A stretch of DNA of 64,000 nucleotides from Streptomyces eurocidicus (GCF_002891295.1 NZ_LGUI01000003.1:372001-436000); one strand, 5' to 3'. Positions 7,824-19,316 are shown, counted from the first letter of the stretch. Translations and numbers: made by a program. The notes: generated by a model not told the origin, from the letters alone.

Positions 7824-10133
7824 ATGCACCCTCAGCCGTCGCAGACGCATGACTCCGCACAGCCGCCCCCCTCACGGCGACGCCCCGAAGGCCAGGAGGG
7901 CCCACGGCATCCGCAGGGCCGCCCCACCTGGCGGCAGGATCTCTCCGCCTCTGTGGTCATCTTCCTGATCGCCGTGCCCCTCTCCCTGGGCATCGCGCTG
8001 GCGACCGGCGCACCGCTCCAGGCGGGGTTGATCGCGGCGGCCGTGGGCGGCATCGTCTCGGGGCTGCTCGGCGGAGCGCCGCTCCAGGTCAGCGGGGCCG
8101 CCACCGGATTGGTCGTGGTGACCGCGGAGCTGGTCCAGCGCTATGGCTGGCGGGCGACCTGCGCGATCACCGCCCTCGCCGGTCTGGTCCAACTCGCGCT
8201 CGGGGCCGCCAGGGTGGCCCGCGCCGCGCTCGCCGTCAGCCCGGCCATCGTCCATGGCATGCTCGCCGGCATCGGCGTCACGATCGCGCTGGGGCAGCTG
8301 CACGTCGTCCTGGGCGACAGCCCGAACAGCTCCGCGCTGGAGAACCTCGCGGCGCTGCCCGCCCAGCTGGCCGATCTCCACCCGCAGGCCCTGCTGGTCG
8401 GCGCGATCACATTGGCCGTGCTGACGGCCTGGCCCCGGCTGCCCGGACGCGCGGGCCGGTGGATCCGCAGGGCCCCGGCGCCGCTGGCGGCCGTCGTCAC
8501 GGCGACAGCGGCGAGCGTCGGCATGGACGTGCCCCGGGTCTCCCTGCCCCGCTGGGAGCTCCAGGCGCTGCCGGCCCTGCCGGACGGGCCGGCGCTCGGG
8601 GTGTTCGCCGCGGTCCTGACGGTCACGCTGGTGGCGAGCATGGAGTCGCTGCTGTCCGCGGTGGCGGTGGACCGGCTGCGCGCCGAGCGGCCGGATCCGC
8701 GCGGCGGCCCCGCCGACCTCGATCGCGAACTGGCCGGGCAGGGCGCGGCGAACGTGGTCTCCGGGCTGCTCGGAGGGCTGCCGATCGCCGGTGGCGCGAT
8801 CCGCGGCGCGGCGAACGTCGAGGCCGGGGCCGCCACCCGGAAGTCCACCGTGCTGCACGGCGTGTGGATGCTCGTCTGCGCAGGTCTGCTCGCCGGAATG
8901 CTGGAGCTGATCCCACTGGCCGCGCTGGCCGCGCTGGTCATGGCGGCCGGGGTGAAGATGGTGAGCTTCGCCCACATCAAGCACGTGCAGCGCCACCGCG
9001 AGTTCCCCATGTACGCGGCGACGCTCGGTGCCGTGGTGCTGTTCGGAGTGCTCCAGGGCCTCGCGGTCGGCATCGTGGTCACCGCGTTCCTCTCCCTGCG
9101 CCGCCTCACCCACACGCGCATCACCGTCGCCGAGGAGGAGGAGCTCCACGTCGTCCGCGTCAGCGGGCAGTTGACGTTCCTGGCGGTGCCCCGGCTGAGC
9201 AGGGCGCTCGCGCAGGTGCCCGAGGGGGCGAGCGCCGTGGTGGAGCTGGGCGGCTCCTTCATGGACCACGCGGCGTACGACGCCCTCCAGTCCTGGACGA
9301 ACGCCCAGCGGGCCCATGGCGGTTGGGTGACGCTCCGGGGGCGCGGCGGGCAGCCGATCGCCGAGCCCGCGAGCGCCCACGCGTGCCGGCCCTGGACCCC
9401 TTGGCGCAACCACCACTGCACCCGCCCGGCGTCGGCCGAGGGGGCCGCGGGCGGGCGGCAGTTGCTGGGCGGCGTCAGCGCCTTCCAGCGCAACACCGCC
9501 CCGCTGGTCCGGGAGGAGCTGGCGAGGCTCGCCCGCGAGGGCCAGCGCCCGACCCAGCTGTTCCTCACCTGCGCGGACTCCCGCCTGGTCACCAGCATGA
9601 TCACCTCCAGCGGGCCGGGTGATCTGTTCACGGTGCGCAATGTCGGCAATCTGATGCCGCCCCCGGGCTCCGACGGCACCTGCGACTCGGTCGGCGCGGC
9701 CGTGGAGTACGCGGTGGAAGTCCTGCGGGTCGGCAGCATCACCGTGTGCGGGCACTCTGGCTGCGGGGCGATGCAGGCGCTGCTGGGGTCGGCCGGCCAG
9801 GAGACCGGTGCGCTGCAGACCCCGCTCACCCGCTGGCTGCGGCACGGGCGGCCGAGCCTGGCCCGGATGGGGCGGATCGGCAGGCTGGGCCGTGGCGAGG
9901 TCGCGCTGGCCGGCCGGCCGGTGGCGGACGACGTCGAGCGGCTCGCGCTCGTCAATGTGATGCAGCAGCTCGACCACCTGATGGCGCACACATGCGTGGC
10001 CCGTAGGGTCGCGGAAGGGTCGCTCCAGCTCCAGGGCATGTACTTCCATGTGGCCGAGGCCCAGGCGTATGTGCTCGACAGCCGCTCAGGGACGTTCCAG
10101 GCCGTACGGCCCGAAGTCCTCGACACGGTCTGA
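7824..10133 (+). CDS. SulP-family anion transporter fused to beta-carbonic anhydrase
   Basis: 769 residues in one frame. Residues ~30-430 are a multi-span SulP transporter (QDLSASVVIFLIAVPLSLG; RGAANVEAGAATRKST near the middle). Residues ~440-530 form a STAS-like domain (VSGQLTFLAVPRL, FMDHAAYDAL). From ~550 a beta-class carbonic anhydrase follows with its zinc ligands and dyad in CADSR (near residue 583) and CGHSGCGA (near residue 641). The fusion suggests bicarbonate transport coupled to CO2 hydration at the membrane. The 289-base gap upstream is unusually AT-rich for this region and probably holds the promoter. Confidence 0.93.
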   Translation: MHPQPSQTHDSAQPPPSRRRPEGQEGPRHPQGRPTWRQDLSASVVIFLIAVPLSLGIALATGAPLQAGLIAAAVGGIVSGLLGGAPLQVSGAATGLVVVTAELVQRYGWRATCAITALAGLVQLALGAARVARAALAVSPAIVHGMLAGIGVTIALGQLHVVLGDSPNSSALENLAALPAQLADLHPQALLVGAITLAVLTAWPRLPGRAGRWIRRAPAPLAAVVTATAASVGMDVPRVSLPRWELQALPALPDGPALGVFAAVLTVTLVASMESLLSAVAVDRLRAERPDPRGGPADLDRELAGQGAANVVSGLLGGLPIAGGAIRGAANVEAGAATRKSTVLHGVWMLVCAGLLAGMLELIPLAALAALVMAAGVKMVSFAHIKHVQRHREFPMYAATLGAVVLFGVLQGLAVGIVVTAFLSLRRLTHTRITVAEEEELHVVRVSGQLTFLAVPRLSRALAQVPEGASAVVELGGSFMDHAAYDALQSWTNAQRAHGGWVTLRGRGGQPIAEPASAHACRPWTPWRNHHCTRPASAEGAAGGRQLLGGVSAFQRNTAPLVREELARLAREGQRPTQLFLTCADSRLVTSMITSSGPGDLFTVRNVGNLMPPPGSDGTCDSVGAAVEYAVEVLRVGSITVCGHSGCGAMQALLGSAGQETGALQTPLTRWLRHGRPSLARMGRIGRLGRGEVALAGRPVADDVERLALVNVMQQLDHLMAHTCVARRVAEGSLQLQGMYFHVAEAQAYVLDSRSGTFQAVRPEVLDTV

Positions 10134-10137
10134 TCCA

Positions 10138-10300
10138 TGAGGTCCGGGGGCCCGCGCGCGCCCGGACCGGTGTCGTACGGACGCCGGTGTCGTACGGGCG
10201 CCGGTGTCGTACGGGCGCCGGTCCCACGCGTACGGACCGACCCACGCCTACGGACCGGCCCGCGCGTACGGACCGACCTGCCCGTACGGCCCCGCGGCCT
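10138..10300. repeat. short imperfect direct repeats around GTACGG
   Basis: Three copies of a GGTGTCGTACGGRCGCC-like unit are followed by three CGTACGGACCG-like units with varied tails. The stretch lies between the SulP-CA stop and the acs promoter and codes for nothing convincing. It may be a degenerating tandem array. Confidence 0.5.
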
Positions 10301-10414
10301 CGCGCGCCATCCGGCCCCGCCCGGGTCCCGGCCGGCAGCCGACGTGTCCGGTGTGTCCCCCCGCACGCCTCCGACCTCGCACAACACCCCCATATACAGG
10401 TCTAAACCAATTTT

Positions 10415-10432
10415 TGACAACAACCCTTGTCA
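10415..10432. promoter_or_regulatory. perfect inverted repeat TGACAA-N6-TTGTCA upstream of acs
   Basis: The 18-base palindrome lies ~70 bases before the acs start and overlaps a TTGACA hexamer (10414-10419) that could be a -35 box. A repressor bound here would block polymerase. Acetate genes are commonly carbon- or nitrogen-regulated in actinomycetes, but the regulator is not identifiable from this sequence. Confidence 0.5.
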
Positions 10433-10498
10433 GGGTGCGCCCCGGGCTGATGAGCTATGGCCCGGGACACAACGGGCACCCTGGGAAAGGGAGATGTC

Positions 10499-12466
<1,968 letters not shown>

Positions 12467-12510
12467 CCCGGGAAAACGTCTGCTCAGAGCGGGTACCAAA
12501 GCGCATACAA

Positions 12511-12547
12511 GTGAGGGGCATCCGGCAACCGGCCGGGTGCCCCTCAC
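12511..12547 (+). terminator. terminator after acs
   Basis: Sixteen-base arms (GTGAGGGGCATCCGGC and GCCGGGTGCCCCTCAC, one G-T pair) around a five-base loop, followed by TCTTT. Confidence 0.85.
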
Positions 12548-12669
12548 TCTTTCGGGCTAAGGTAAGTACTGATCGCGTAAAGATCGCGACAAGAATCAAG
12601 GGCGCGCCGGGAAGTCTGGTCGGCACACAGCACACGTGTATCCAGTCGACCCCCAGGAGGTCCACCGCC

Positions 12670-14067
12670 GTGGCCGCGCCCAAGAACCGCCGCTCCGTCT
12701 TCCTCGGCCGGTTGCCGCTGCCCGAGCGGAATTACCTCGCCGACGCCCTGCGTACCGAGACCGTGGGCGGTGTGCTGCTGCTGGTGGCCGCCATCGCCGC
12801 GCTGATCTGGGCGAACACCCCGATCCGCGACAGCTATGAGTCGGTGCGCGCGTTCCACTTCGGCCCCGGCTCCCTGGGCCTGCACCTCTCGCTCCAGCAC
12901 TGGGCGGCCGACGGCCTGCTCGCCGTCTTCTTCTTCGTCGCGGGCATCGAGCTCAAGCGCGAGCTGGTCGCGGGCGAGCTGCGCGACCCCAAGGCGGCCG
13001 TGCTCCCGGTGGTCGCCGCGGTGTGCGGCATGGCCGTACCCGCGCTGGTCTACTTCGCGGTCGTCTCCACGGGTAGCGGCTCCACGGCCGGCTGGGCCGT
13101 GCCCACCGCCACCGACATCGCCTTCGCGCTCGCCGTCCTGGCCGTGATCGGCACTTCGCTGCCGTCGGCCCTGCGGGCGTTCCTGCTGACGCTGGCCGTC
13201 GTCGACGACCTCTTCGCCATCCTGATCATCGCGGTCTTCTTCACCTCCTCGCTGAACTTCACCGCCCTCGCCCTGGCCGCGGTGGGTCTGGCGGTCTTCT
13301 GGCTGCTGCTCCGCAAGGGCGTCCGGGGCTGGTACGTCTATGTGCCGCTGGGCCTCGTCAACTGGGCGCTGATGTACAACAGCGGCGTCCACGCGACGAT
13401 CGCCGGTGTGGCGATGGGTCTCATGCTGCGCTGCCACCGCCACGAGGGCGAGGCGCACTCCCCCGGTGAGCACATCGAGCACCTCGTGCGCCCGCTCTCC
13501 GCCGGACTGGCCGTACCGCTGTTCGCCCTTTTCTCGGCCGGCGTCGCCATCTCCGGTGGCGCGCTGTCGGACGTCTTCAGTAAGCCCGAGACGCTGGGTG
13601 TCGTACTCGGTCTGGTGGTGGGCAAGGCGATCGGCGTCTTCGGCGGGACGTGGCTGGCGGCGCGGTTCACCAGGGCGACCCTCAACCCCGACCTCAAGTG
13701 GCCGGACGTGCTGGCCGTCGCCTCCCTCGCCGGCATCGGCTTCACCGTGTCCCTGCTGATCGGCGAGCTCGCCTTCGACGGCGACCAGCTGATGACCGAC
13801 GAGATCAAGGCCGCCGTGCTCATCGGCTCGCTGATAGCCGCGGTGCTCGCGAGCGTCCTGCTGAAGCTGCGCGACAACAAGTACCGGAAGCTCTGCGCGG
13901 ACGAGGACCGCGACGAGGACCAGGACGGCATCCCCGACGTCTATGAACAGGACAATCCGGAATACCACCTTCGGATGGCCGCGATCCTGGAGGCGAAGGC
14001 CGCCGAGCACCGGAGGCTGGCGGAAGTCGCCGCCGGGCGCACCACCGGCGACGCCGGTCCGGCATGA
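12670..14067 (+). CDS. nhaA: Na+/H+ antiporter NhaA with acidic C-terminal tail
   Basis: 465 residues from the GTG at 12670, which has AGGAGG ending nine bases upstream; longer in-frame extensions run through the acs terminator and are not credible. About twelve membrane helices are visible, with TATDIAFALAVLAV and the double-aspartate helix VVDDLFAILIIA that carries the ion-binding acids in NhaA. It exchanges Na+ for H+ across the membrane. The last ~50 residues are hydrophilic and contain DRDEDQDGIPDVYE, which matches calcium loops of the thrombospondin type-3/EF-hand kind, an unusual addition. Confidence 0.93.
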   Translation: MAAPKNRRSVFLGRLPLPERNYLADALRTETVGGVLLLVAAIAALIWANTPIRDSYESVRAFHFGPGSLGLHLSLQHWAADGLLAVFFFVAGIELKRELVAGELRDPKAAVLPVVAAVCGMAVPALVYFAVVSTGSGSTAGWAVPTATDIAFALAVLAVIGTSLPSALRAFLLTLAVVDDLFAILIIAVFFTSSLNFTALALAAVGLAVFWLLLRKGVRGWYVYVPLGLVNWALMYNSGVHATIAGVAMGLMLRCHRHEGEAHSPGEHIEHLVRPLSAGLAVPLFALFSAGVAISGGALSDVFSKPETLGVVLGLVVGKAIGVFGGTWLAARFTRATLNPDLKWPDVLAVASLAGIGFTVSLLIGELAFDGDQLMTDEIKAAVLIGSLIAAVLASVLLKLRDNKYRKLCADEDRDEDQDGIPDVYEQDNPEYHLRMAAILEAKAAEHRRLAEVAAGRTTGDAGPA

Positions 14068-14134
14068 TCTGAGAGTCTTTAGATCCGCTGAAAGACCGCG
14101 GACGACGAAGCCGATGACGATGAGGGAGCAGCCG

Positions 14135-14638
14135 ATGAGCGCAGCCGACGACGGTGCGGCGACCGGCACGGAGGCCGGCGCGGCAGCCGGCGCGATGGGC
14201 ACGGACCGGAGCCTCGGCCAGCTGGTGGCGACGGCCACCACCGAGCTGTCCGCGCTGGTGCACGACGAGATCGCGCTGGCCAAGGCCGAGCTGCGGCAGG
14301 ACGCGAAGCGGGTCGGCATCGGCGGTGGCGCGATCGCCGCGGCCGGCACGCTGGCGCTGTTCTCGCTGCCGGTGCTGAGCTTCGCGGCCGCGTACGGGAT
14401 CCATAACCTCGGTCTCGGCCTGGCCTGGTCGTTCCTGATCGTCGGCGGTGCGTTCCTGCTGATCGCGGCGCTGCTGGGGCTGCTCGCGGTGGGCCGGTTC
14501 AAGAAGGTCAGCAAGCCCGAGAAGAGCATCGCGTCGGCGAAGCAGACCGCCGCCGTGCTGGGTACGGTCAAGCCGCACCCGCGGCCGCTCACGGGTACGG
14601 GCCCGGCGGACGCATCTGTGACACGCTCGACCGTATGA
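14135..14638 (+). CDS. phage holin-superfamily (Holin-X-like) membrane protein
   Basis: 167 residues from the ATG at 14135, with GAGGGAG 6 bases upstream. An alanine/glycine-rich N-terminus is followed by an amphipathic stretch (LVHDEIALAKAELRQDAKRVG) and two membrane helices (residues ~70-95 and ~100-125), then a basic tail. This is the layout of the actinobacterial Holin-X / phage_holin_3_6 family. The name is historical; there is no prophage here and the family is a chromosomal membrane protein of unknown function. Its stop overlaps the start of the next gene (ATGA), so the two are co-translated. Confidence 0.8.
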   Translation: MSAADDGAATGTEAGAAAGAMGTDRSLGQLVATATTELSALVHDEIALAKAELRQDAKRVGIGGGAIAAAGTLALFSLPVLSFAAAYGIHNLGLGLAWSFLIVGGAFLLIAALLGLLAVGRFKKVSKPEKSIASAKQTAAVLGTVKPHPRPLTGTGPADASVTRSTV

Positions 14639-15693
14639 CGGTGCCCGATACCCCCGCAGCGCCCGCATCCGACCCCGACCCCGGCGAGTCGGCCGTGCCG
14701 GGCGGCACGCAGAGCCCCGAAGGCCCGGCCGTGACCGCCGGGCCGCGGGGTGCCGCGGCGCCCCTCCCGAGGCCGACGCCCTCGCCCGCCTCGGTCGTAC
14801 GGGCCGAGGGGCCGTGGACCCACCGGGACGTCGCGGCGAACGGCGCGCGGTTCCACATCGCCGAGATGGGCGAGGGGCCGCTGGTGCTGCTGCTGCACGG
14901 CTTCCCGCAGTTCTGGTGGACGTGGCGGCACCAGCTTCCGGCGCTCGCGGACGCGGGCTTCCGGGCGGTGGCGATGGATCTGCGCGGGGTGGGCGGCAGC
15001 GACCGTACGCCGCGCGGCTACGACCCGGCCAACCTCGCCCTCGACATCACCGGAGTGATCCGCTCCCTCGGGGAGCCGGACGCCGCGCTGGTCGGCCATG
15101 ACCTGGGCGGATATCTGGCGTGGACGGCGGCGGTGATGCGCCCGAAGCTGGTGCGCAGACTCGCGGTCTCCTCGATGCCGCACCCGCGCCGCTGGCGTTC
15201 GTCGATGCTGGCCGACGTCAAGCAGAGCGCGGCCGGCTCCTATATCTGGGGCTTCCAGCGCCCCTGGCTGCCGGAGCGCCGGCTGATCGCGGATGACGCG
15301 GCACTGGTGGGGCGGCTGGTACGGGAGTGGTCCGGCCCCCGGCTGCCGGACGACGAGGCGGTCGACACGTACCGCCACGCCATGTCGATCCCCTCCACCG
15401 CCCACTGTTCGATCGAGCCGTACCGCTGGATGGTGCGGTCGATGGCCCGGCCGGACGGTCTGCAGTTCAACCGCCGGATGAAGCGCCCGGTGCGGGTGCC
15501 GACGCTGCATCTGCACGGTTCCCTCGATCCGGTGATGCGTACGCGCAGCGCGGCGGGGTCCGGGGAGTACGTGGAGGCGCCGTACCGCTGGCGGCTGTTC
15601 GACGGGCTCGGGCACTTCCCCCATGAGGAGGATCCCGTGGCGTTCTCGACGGAGCTGGTCAGCTGGCTCAAGGACCCGGAACCCGACCGCTGA
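14635..15693 (+). CDS. alpha/beta hydrolase, epoxide-hydrolase-like
   Basis: 352 residues with a ~60-residue disordered N-terminus, then an alpha/beta-hydrolase core. LLLHGFPQFWWTW is the oxyanion-hole HGxP motif, and LVGHDLGGYLAW has Asp, not Ser, at the nucleophile elbow, as in epoxide hydrolases and haloalkane dehalogenases. HGSLDPVM supplies a second acid and GLGHFPHEE the histidine. The reaction is probably water addition to an epoxide; the substrate is unknown. Coupled to the Holin-X-like gene by a four-base overlap. Confidence 0.86.
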   Translation: MTVPDTPAAPASDPDPGESAVPGGTQSPEGPAVTAGPRGAAAPLPRPTPSPASVVRAEGPWTHRDVAANGARFHIAEMGEGPLVLLLHGFPQFWWTWRHQLPALADAGFRAVAMDLRGVGGSDRTPRGYDPANLALDITGVIRSLGEPDAALVGHDLGGYLAWTAAVMRPKLVRRLAVSSMPHPRRWRSSMLADVKQSAAGSYIWGFQRPWLPERRLIADDAALVGRLVREWSGPRLPDDEAVDTYRHAMSIPSTAHCSIEPYRWMVRSMARPDGLQFNRRMKRPVRVPTLHLHGSLDPVMRTRSAAGSGEYVEAPYRWRLFDGLGHFPHEEDPVAFSTELVSWLKDPEPDR

Positions 15694-15821
15694 GACCCGG
15701 TCGGCGCACCGCCGAGCGCGACGGAACGTCCGTTCTCCGAACGGCCAATTGCCCGGCGCATAGGCCAATCGGTGGACCCCGGGGCGATTACCGACCTTTG
15801 GGCACGGGCACAGAGCTCTGT

Positions 15822-16031
15822 ATGGGCTGGACGCACGACTACCGAGACGTGACGCAGGAGCGGGGCGCCGAGGGCGACGCCGCAGTGGCTGTGAGCGAGG
15901 TGGCCGAGAGGGCGCGGGGTGAGCACGGGCCGATGGCCGGGCCCGACCCGCTCATCGGCATCCCGCGGATCATCCGCCGGCGGGCCCGCTGGGTGTCGGC
16001 GCGGCTGCGCCACCATCCGCGCGGCCGCTGA
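15822..16031 (+). CDS. small hypothetical protein
   Basis: 69 codons from the ATG at 15822 (a TTG at 15798 is in frame). Third codon positions are strongly G/C as in real genes here. The protein is charged, with the C-terminus IGIPRIIRRRARWVSARLRHHPRGR being very basic. No family recognised and no clear ribosome site, so it may be spurious. Confidence 0.4.
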   Translation: MGWTHDYRDVTQERGAEGDAAVAVSEVAERARGEHGPMAGPDPLIGIPRIIRRRARWVSARLRHHPRGR

Positions 16032-16060
16032 CGGCTCCGGGGCGCCTTCCACGGGCCGGA

Positions 16061-16081
16061 CGGGCGCCCGCGAGGCGCCCG
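16061..16081. terminator. GC hairpin between the small ORF and the protease gene
   Basis: Eight-base arms CGGGCGCC and GGCGCCCG around CGCGA, between convergent genes; probably a bidirectional terminator. Confidence 0.5.
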
Positions 16082-16121
16082 CTCCCGCCCGCCACTGGGG
16101 ACCTCACGGGGCCCTGGCGGC

Positions 16122-17390
16122 TCAGAGGGCGCAGCCCTGGGTGTTGACCCTCCCGGTGGCCGTACGGCCGCTGAGGGCGTCCTGCCGCACCTCGTCGGCC
16201 GTAAGGGCGTAGCCGGTGTCGGCGTCGTCGAGGGACTTCGCGAAGACCACGCCGTAGACCTTGCCGTCCGGGGTGAGCAGCGGACCGCCGGAGTTGCCCT
16301 GGCGCACGGTGGTGTAGAGGGAGTAGACGTCGCGGCGGACGTTGCCCCGGTGGTAGATGTCCGGGCCGTTGGCCTGGACGCGGCTGCGGATGCGCGCGGC
16401 GCGGACGTCGTAGGAGCCGTTCTCGGGGAAGCCCGCGACGATGGCGCTCCTGCCCGTCTCGGCGCCGGACCCGGCGAAGTCGAGGACCGGCGCCCGGAGC
16501 TGCGGCACGTCGAGGACGGCGATGTCGCGCTTCCAGTCGTAGAGGACGACCGTGGCGTCGTAGTGCCTGCCCTGGCCGCCGACCTGGATGGTCGGCTCGT
16601 CGACCCCACCGACGACATGGGCGTTGGTCATCACCCGGTGCGGGGCGAAGACGAAGCCGGTGCCTTCGAGGACCTTGCCGCAGCTGGGCGCGGTGCCGAC
16701 GACCTTGACGATGCTGCGCTGGGCGTCCCTGGCGACGGGACTGGAGGCGAGCTTCGGGTCGGGCGCCGGCACGGAGGTGATGGGCTCGGTGGAGAAGGGC
16801 GCGAAGACCTGCGGGAAGCCGTTCTGCGCGAGCGCGGTGCTGAAGTCGGCGAACCAGGTGTTGGCCTGTGCCGGGACGACCCGCGCGACGCCGAGCAGCA
16901 CCTTGGAGTTGCGGACCTCCTTACCGAGGGTCGGCAGGGAGGTGCCCGCGAGCGCGGAGCCGATGAGCCAGGCGACCAGCAGCATCGCCAGGACGTTGAC
17001 GAGCGCGCCGCCGGTGGCGTCGAGCGCGCGGGCGGGCGACCAGGTGATGTGGCGGCGGAGCTTGTTGCCCAGGTGCGTGGTCGCGGCCTGGCCGATGGAG
17101 GCGCAGACGATGATGATCACAACGGCCGCGACGGCGGCCCACATGCCCGGGGTGGCCTCGTCGGTGGCGCTGTCCCAGATCAGGGGCAGCAGATAGACGG
17201 CGACCAGTCCGCCGCCGACGAAACCGATCACGGACAGCACCCCGACGACGAAGCCCTGGCGGTAGCCGACGACGGCGAACCACACGGCGGCGACCAGCAG
17301 CACGATGTCCAGCACGTTCACCGGGAGATGCCTCGCAATGATGTTGTCGGCGGTGGCGTCGGCCCCCGCGTGCGGTGGGGCCTGGATCAC
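16122..17390 (-). CDS. MarP-like membrane serine protease (CvpA plus trypsin domains)
   Basis: 422 residues from the GTG at 17390; the GTG at 17321, giving the start VNVLDIVLLVAAVWFA, is an equally good candidate because the CvpA domain begins there. Four membrane helices (to about residue 165) form a CvpA-like domain. A periplasm-facing trypsin-like protease follows, with His in MTNAHVVGG, Asp in RDIAVLDV and Ser in RQGNSGGPLL. In mycobacteria MarP is needed for acid and oxidative stress survival. The gene lies 13 bases after the Nudix gene, so the two probably form one transcript. Confidence 0.9.
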   Translation of the reverse strand: MIQAPPHAGADATADNIIARHLPVNVLDIVLLVAAVWFAVVGYRQGFVVGVLSVIGFVGGGLVAVYLLPLIWDSATDEATPGMWAAVAAVVIIIVCASIGQAATTHLGNKLRRHITWSPARALDATGGALVNVLAMLLVAWLIGSALAGTSLPTLGKEVRNSKVLLGVARVVPAQANTWFADFSTALAQNGFPQVFAPFSTEPITSVPAPDPKLASSPVARDAQRSIVKVVGTAPSCGKVLEGTGFVFAPHRVMTNAHVVGGVDEPTIQVGGQGRHYDATVVLYDWKRDIAVLDVPQLRAPVLDFAGSGAETGRSAIVAGFPENGSYDVRAARIRSRVQANGPDIYHRGNVRRDVYSLYTTVRQGNSGGPLLTPDGKVYGVVFAKSLDDADTGYALTADEVRQDALSGRTATGRVNTQGCAL

Positions 17391-17403
17391 CGTCTCATGC
17401 CCT

Positions 17404-18087
17404 TCAGGCTCGCCAGTCCAGCGGGACCTGCCGGGCCCGGTCCCAGGGCCGCTCCCAGCCCGCGTAGTGCAGGATCCGGTCGATCACGCCTGCGGTGAAC
17501 CCCCATACGAGCGCGCCGCCGACCTGGAAGGCCGGGCCGGTGTGACCGCTGGGGTGCCTGGCCGTCGCCCGGTTCTCCGGGTCGGTCAGCTCGGCCACGG
17601 GCACGGTGAAGACCCGGGCGGTCTCGGCCTGGTCGACGGGGGCGACCGGGCTGGGCTCGCGCCACCAGCCGAGGACCGGGGTCACGACGAAGCCGCTCAC
17701 CGGGATGTAGAGCTGCGGGAGCACCCCGAAGATCTGCACCCCGGACGGGTCGAGGCCGGTCTCCTCCTCGGCCTCGCGCAGCGCGGCCCGCAGCAGCCCG
17801 CCGCCGGCCGGGTCGCCGTCCTCGGGGTCGAGGGCGCCGCCGGGGAAGGACGGCTGGCCCGCGTGCGAGCGCAGGGTGCCGGAGCGCTCCATGAGGAGCA
17901 GCTCGGGGCCCTTGGGGCCGTCGCCGAAGAGGATGAGGACGGCCGACTGCCGGCCGCCCTTGTCCGGCGGCAGGAAGCGACTGAGCTGGTGGGGCTCGAT
18001 CGTCTCCGAGGCGCGCGCCACGGGCTCCAGCCACTCGGGCAGCCCCTCGGTGGTGATGGTGGCCCGCTGGCCGTACGTGCTCGTCAT
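17404..18087 (-). CDS. CoA pyrophosphatase-type Nudix hydrolase
   Basis: 227 residues. SHAGQPSFPGGALDPEDGD followed by LREAEEETGL forms the extended Nudix box (residues ~65-105); LMERSGTLRSHAGQPSFPGG upstream matches the UPF0035 signature of NUDT7/NudL enzymes that cleave coenzyme A to 4'-phosphopantetheine and 3',5'-ADP. Product and partner assignment is from the family. The stop is 13 bases before the protease gene. Confidence 0.88.
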   Translation of the reverse strand: MTSTYGQRATITTEGLPEWLEPVARASETIEPHQLSRFLPPDKGGRQSAVLILFGDGPKGPELLLMERSGTLRSHAGQPSFPGGALDPEDGDPAGGGLLRAALREAEEETGLDPSGVQIFGVLPQLYIPVSGFVVTPVLGWWREPSPVAPVDQAETARVFTVPVAELTDPENRATARHPSGHTGPAFQVGGALVWGFTAGVIDRILHYAGWERPWDRARQVPLDWRA

Positions 18088-18200
18088 ACGTGTCCCCTCG
18101 GCTGTGGTGCGGTCACTGGGCGGGCGCTCTTCGGAGCGGGACGCGGCAGGCCCCCGGAGGGGCCGGACGCGCTCGGCCCCTCCGGCACGTCATCGGGTGG

Positions 18201-19316
18201 TCATGCGGCTCCCAGGGGGGCGGCCGGCAGGCCCGGGTAGTCCGGCGGGGGCTTGAGCCGCTGGCCCGGCAGACCGCCCTTCTCGTACTTCAGGAGCTTT
18301 TGGGCCTTGTCCGGGTCGGTCTCGCCCTCCCCGTAGGACGGGCAGAGCGGAGCGATGGGGCAGGCGCCGCAGGCGGGCTTGCGGGAGTGGCAGATGCGCC
18401 TGCCATGGAAGACGACGCGGTGCGAGAGCATCGTCCACTCGCTCTTCGGGAAGAGGTCGCAGACGACGGCCTCGACCTTCTCCGGGTCCGTCTCGTCGGT
18501 CCACTTCCAGCGCCGGACGAGCCGCCCGAAGTGGGTGTCCACGGTGATCCCGGGGACTCCGAAGGCGTTGCCCAGCACGACGTTGGCGGTCTTGCGGCCG
18601 ACGCCGGGCAGCGACACCAGGTCCTCCAGGCGGCCCGGCACCTCGCCGTCGAAGCGGTCGCGCAGGGCGGTGGAGAGCCCTATGAGGGACTTGGCCTTGG
18701 CCCGGAAGAAGCCCGTCGGCCGGATCAGGGCCTCCAGCGCCTCGGGGTCGGCCGCGGCCATGTCCTCGGGCGTCGGGTAGGCGGCGAAGAGGGCGGGGGT
18801 GGTCTGGTTGACCCGGAGGTCGGTGGTCTGGGCGGAGAGGACCGTGGCGACCAGGAGCTCGAAGGAGTTCTCGAAGTCGAGCTCGGGGTGGGCGTACGGA
18901 TAGACGTCGGCGAGCTCGCGGTTGATCCGGCGGGCGCGGCGGACGAGCGCGGTCCGCGACTCGGGTCCGGCACCGGCTTTGGCACCGGCCTTCGCACCAG
19001 CCTTGGCACCGGCTTTGACGGTGGTCTTGGAGACGGCTTTGGTGACAGGAGCCTTGGTGGCGCGCTTGGCGGCGGCCTTCCCGGATGCGGCGGGTTTCCC
19101 GGAGGACAAAGCGGGCGACGAAGCGGAAGGAGAGGCGGAGGAAGAATCGGAAGAAATCATTCCAGCTCCCCGTTCGGCCGTCTGCGCCTTCGGCATTTTG
19201 GGCTTGCTCGCGGCTTTCGTCTTTTTTGCGGGCACGCGTTCGCCCACAGCGGAATCCTGCGGCCGGGTCACCCTTCCGGCCCCCTTGCCCTGTGCTCTCA
19301 CCGGCGTATTGGACAC
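18201..19316 (-). CDS. nth: endonuclease III with long Lys/Ala-rich N-terminal extension
   Basis: 371 residues against ~210-260 for typical Nth. The catalytic part starts near residue 125: [12 protein letters not shown] is the helix-hairpin-helix with the catalytic lysine, ITVDTHFGR holds the catalytic Asp, and [17 protein letters not shown] (C-x6-C-x2-C-x5-C) binds the 4Fe-4S cluster. It removes oxidised pyrimidines and nicks abasic DNA. The first ~120 residues are low complexity, with a run of AKAG repeats (residues ~100-115), perhaps a DNA-binding tail. Later in-frame starts would shorten it. Divergent from crp. Confidence 0.93.
   Translation of the reverse strand: MSNTPVRAQGKGAGRVTRPQDSAVGERVPAKKTKAASKPKMPKAQTAERGAGMISSDSSSASPSASSPALSSGKPAASGKAAAKRATKAPVTKAVSKTTVKAGAKAGAKAGAKAGAGPESRTALVRRARRINRELADVYPYAHPELDFENSFELLVATVLSAQTTDLRVNQTTPALFAAYPTPEDMAAADPEALEALIRPTGFFRAKAKSLIGLSTALRDRFDGEVPGRLEDLVSLPGVGRKTANVVLGNAFGVPGITVDTHFGRLVRRWKWTDETDPEKVEAVVCDLFPKSEWTMLSHRVVFHGRRICHSRKPACGACPIAPLCPSYGEGETDPDKAQKLLKYEKGGLPGQRLKPPPDYPGLPAAPLGAA

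Noticed and set aside
14135..14638. Prophage remnant based on the holin-like protein
   Set aside because: No other phage gene nearby; Holin-X-like proteins are ordinary chromosomal membrane proteins in actinobacteria.
12544..15768. 1074-residue minus-strand open frame
   Set aside because: Antisense to nhaA, the holin-X-like gene and the hydrolase, all of which have clear families; long antisense frames are common in high-GC DNA.
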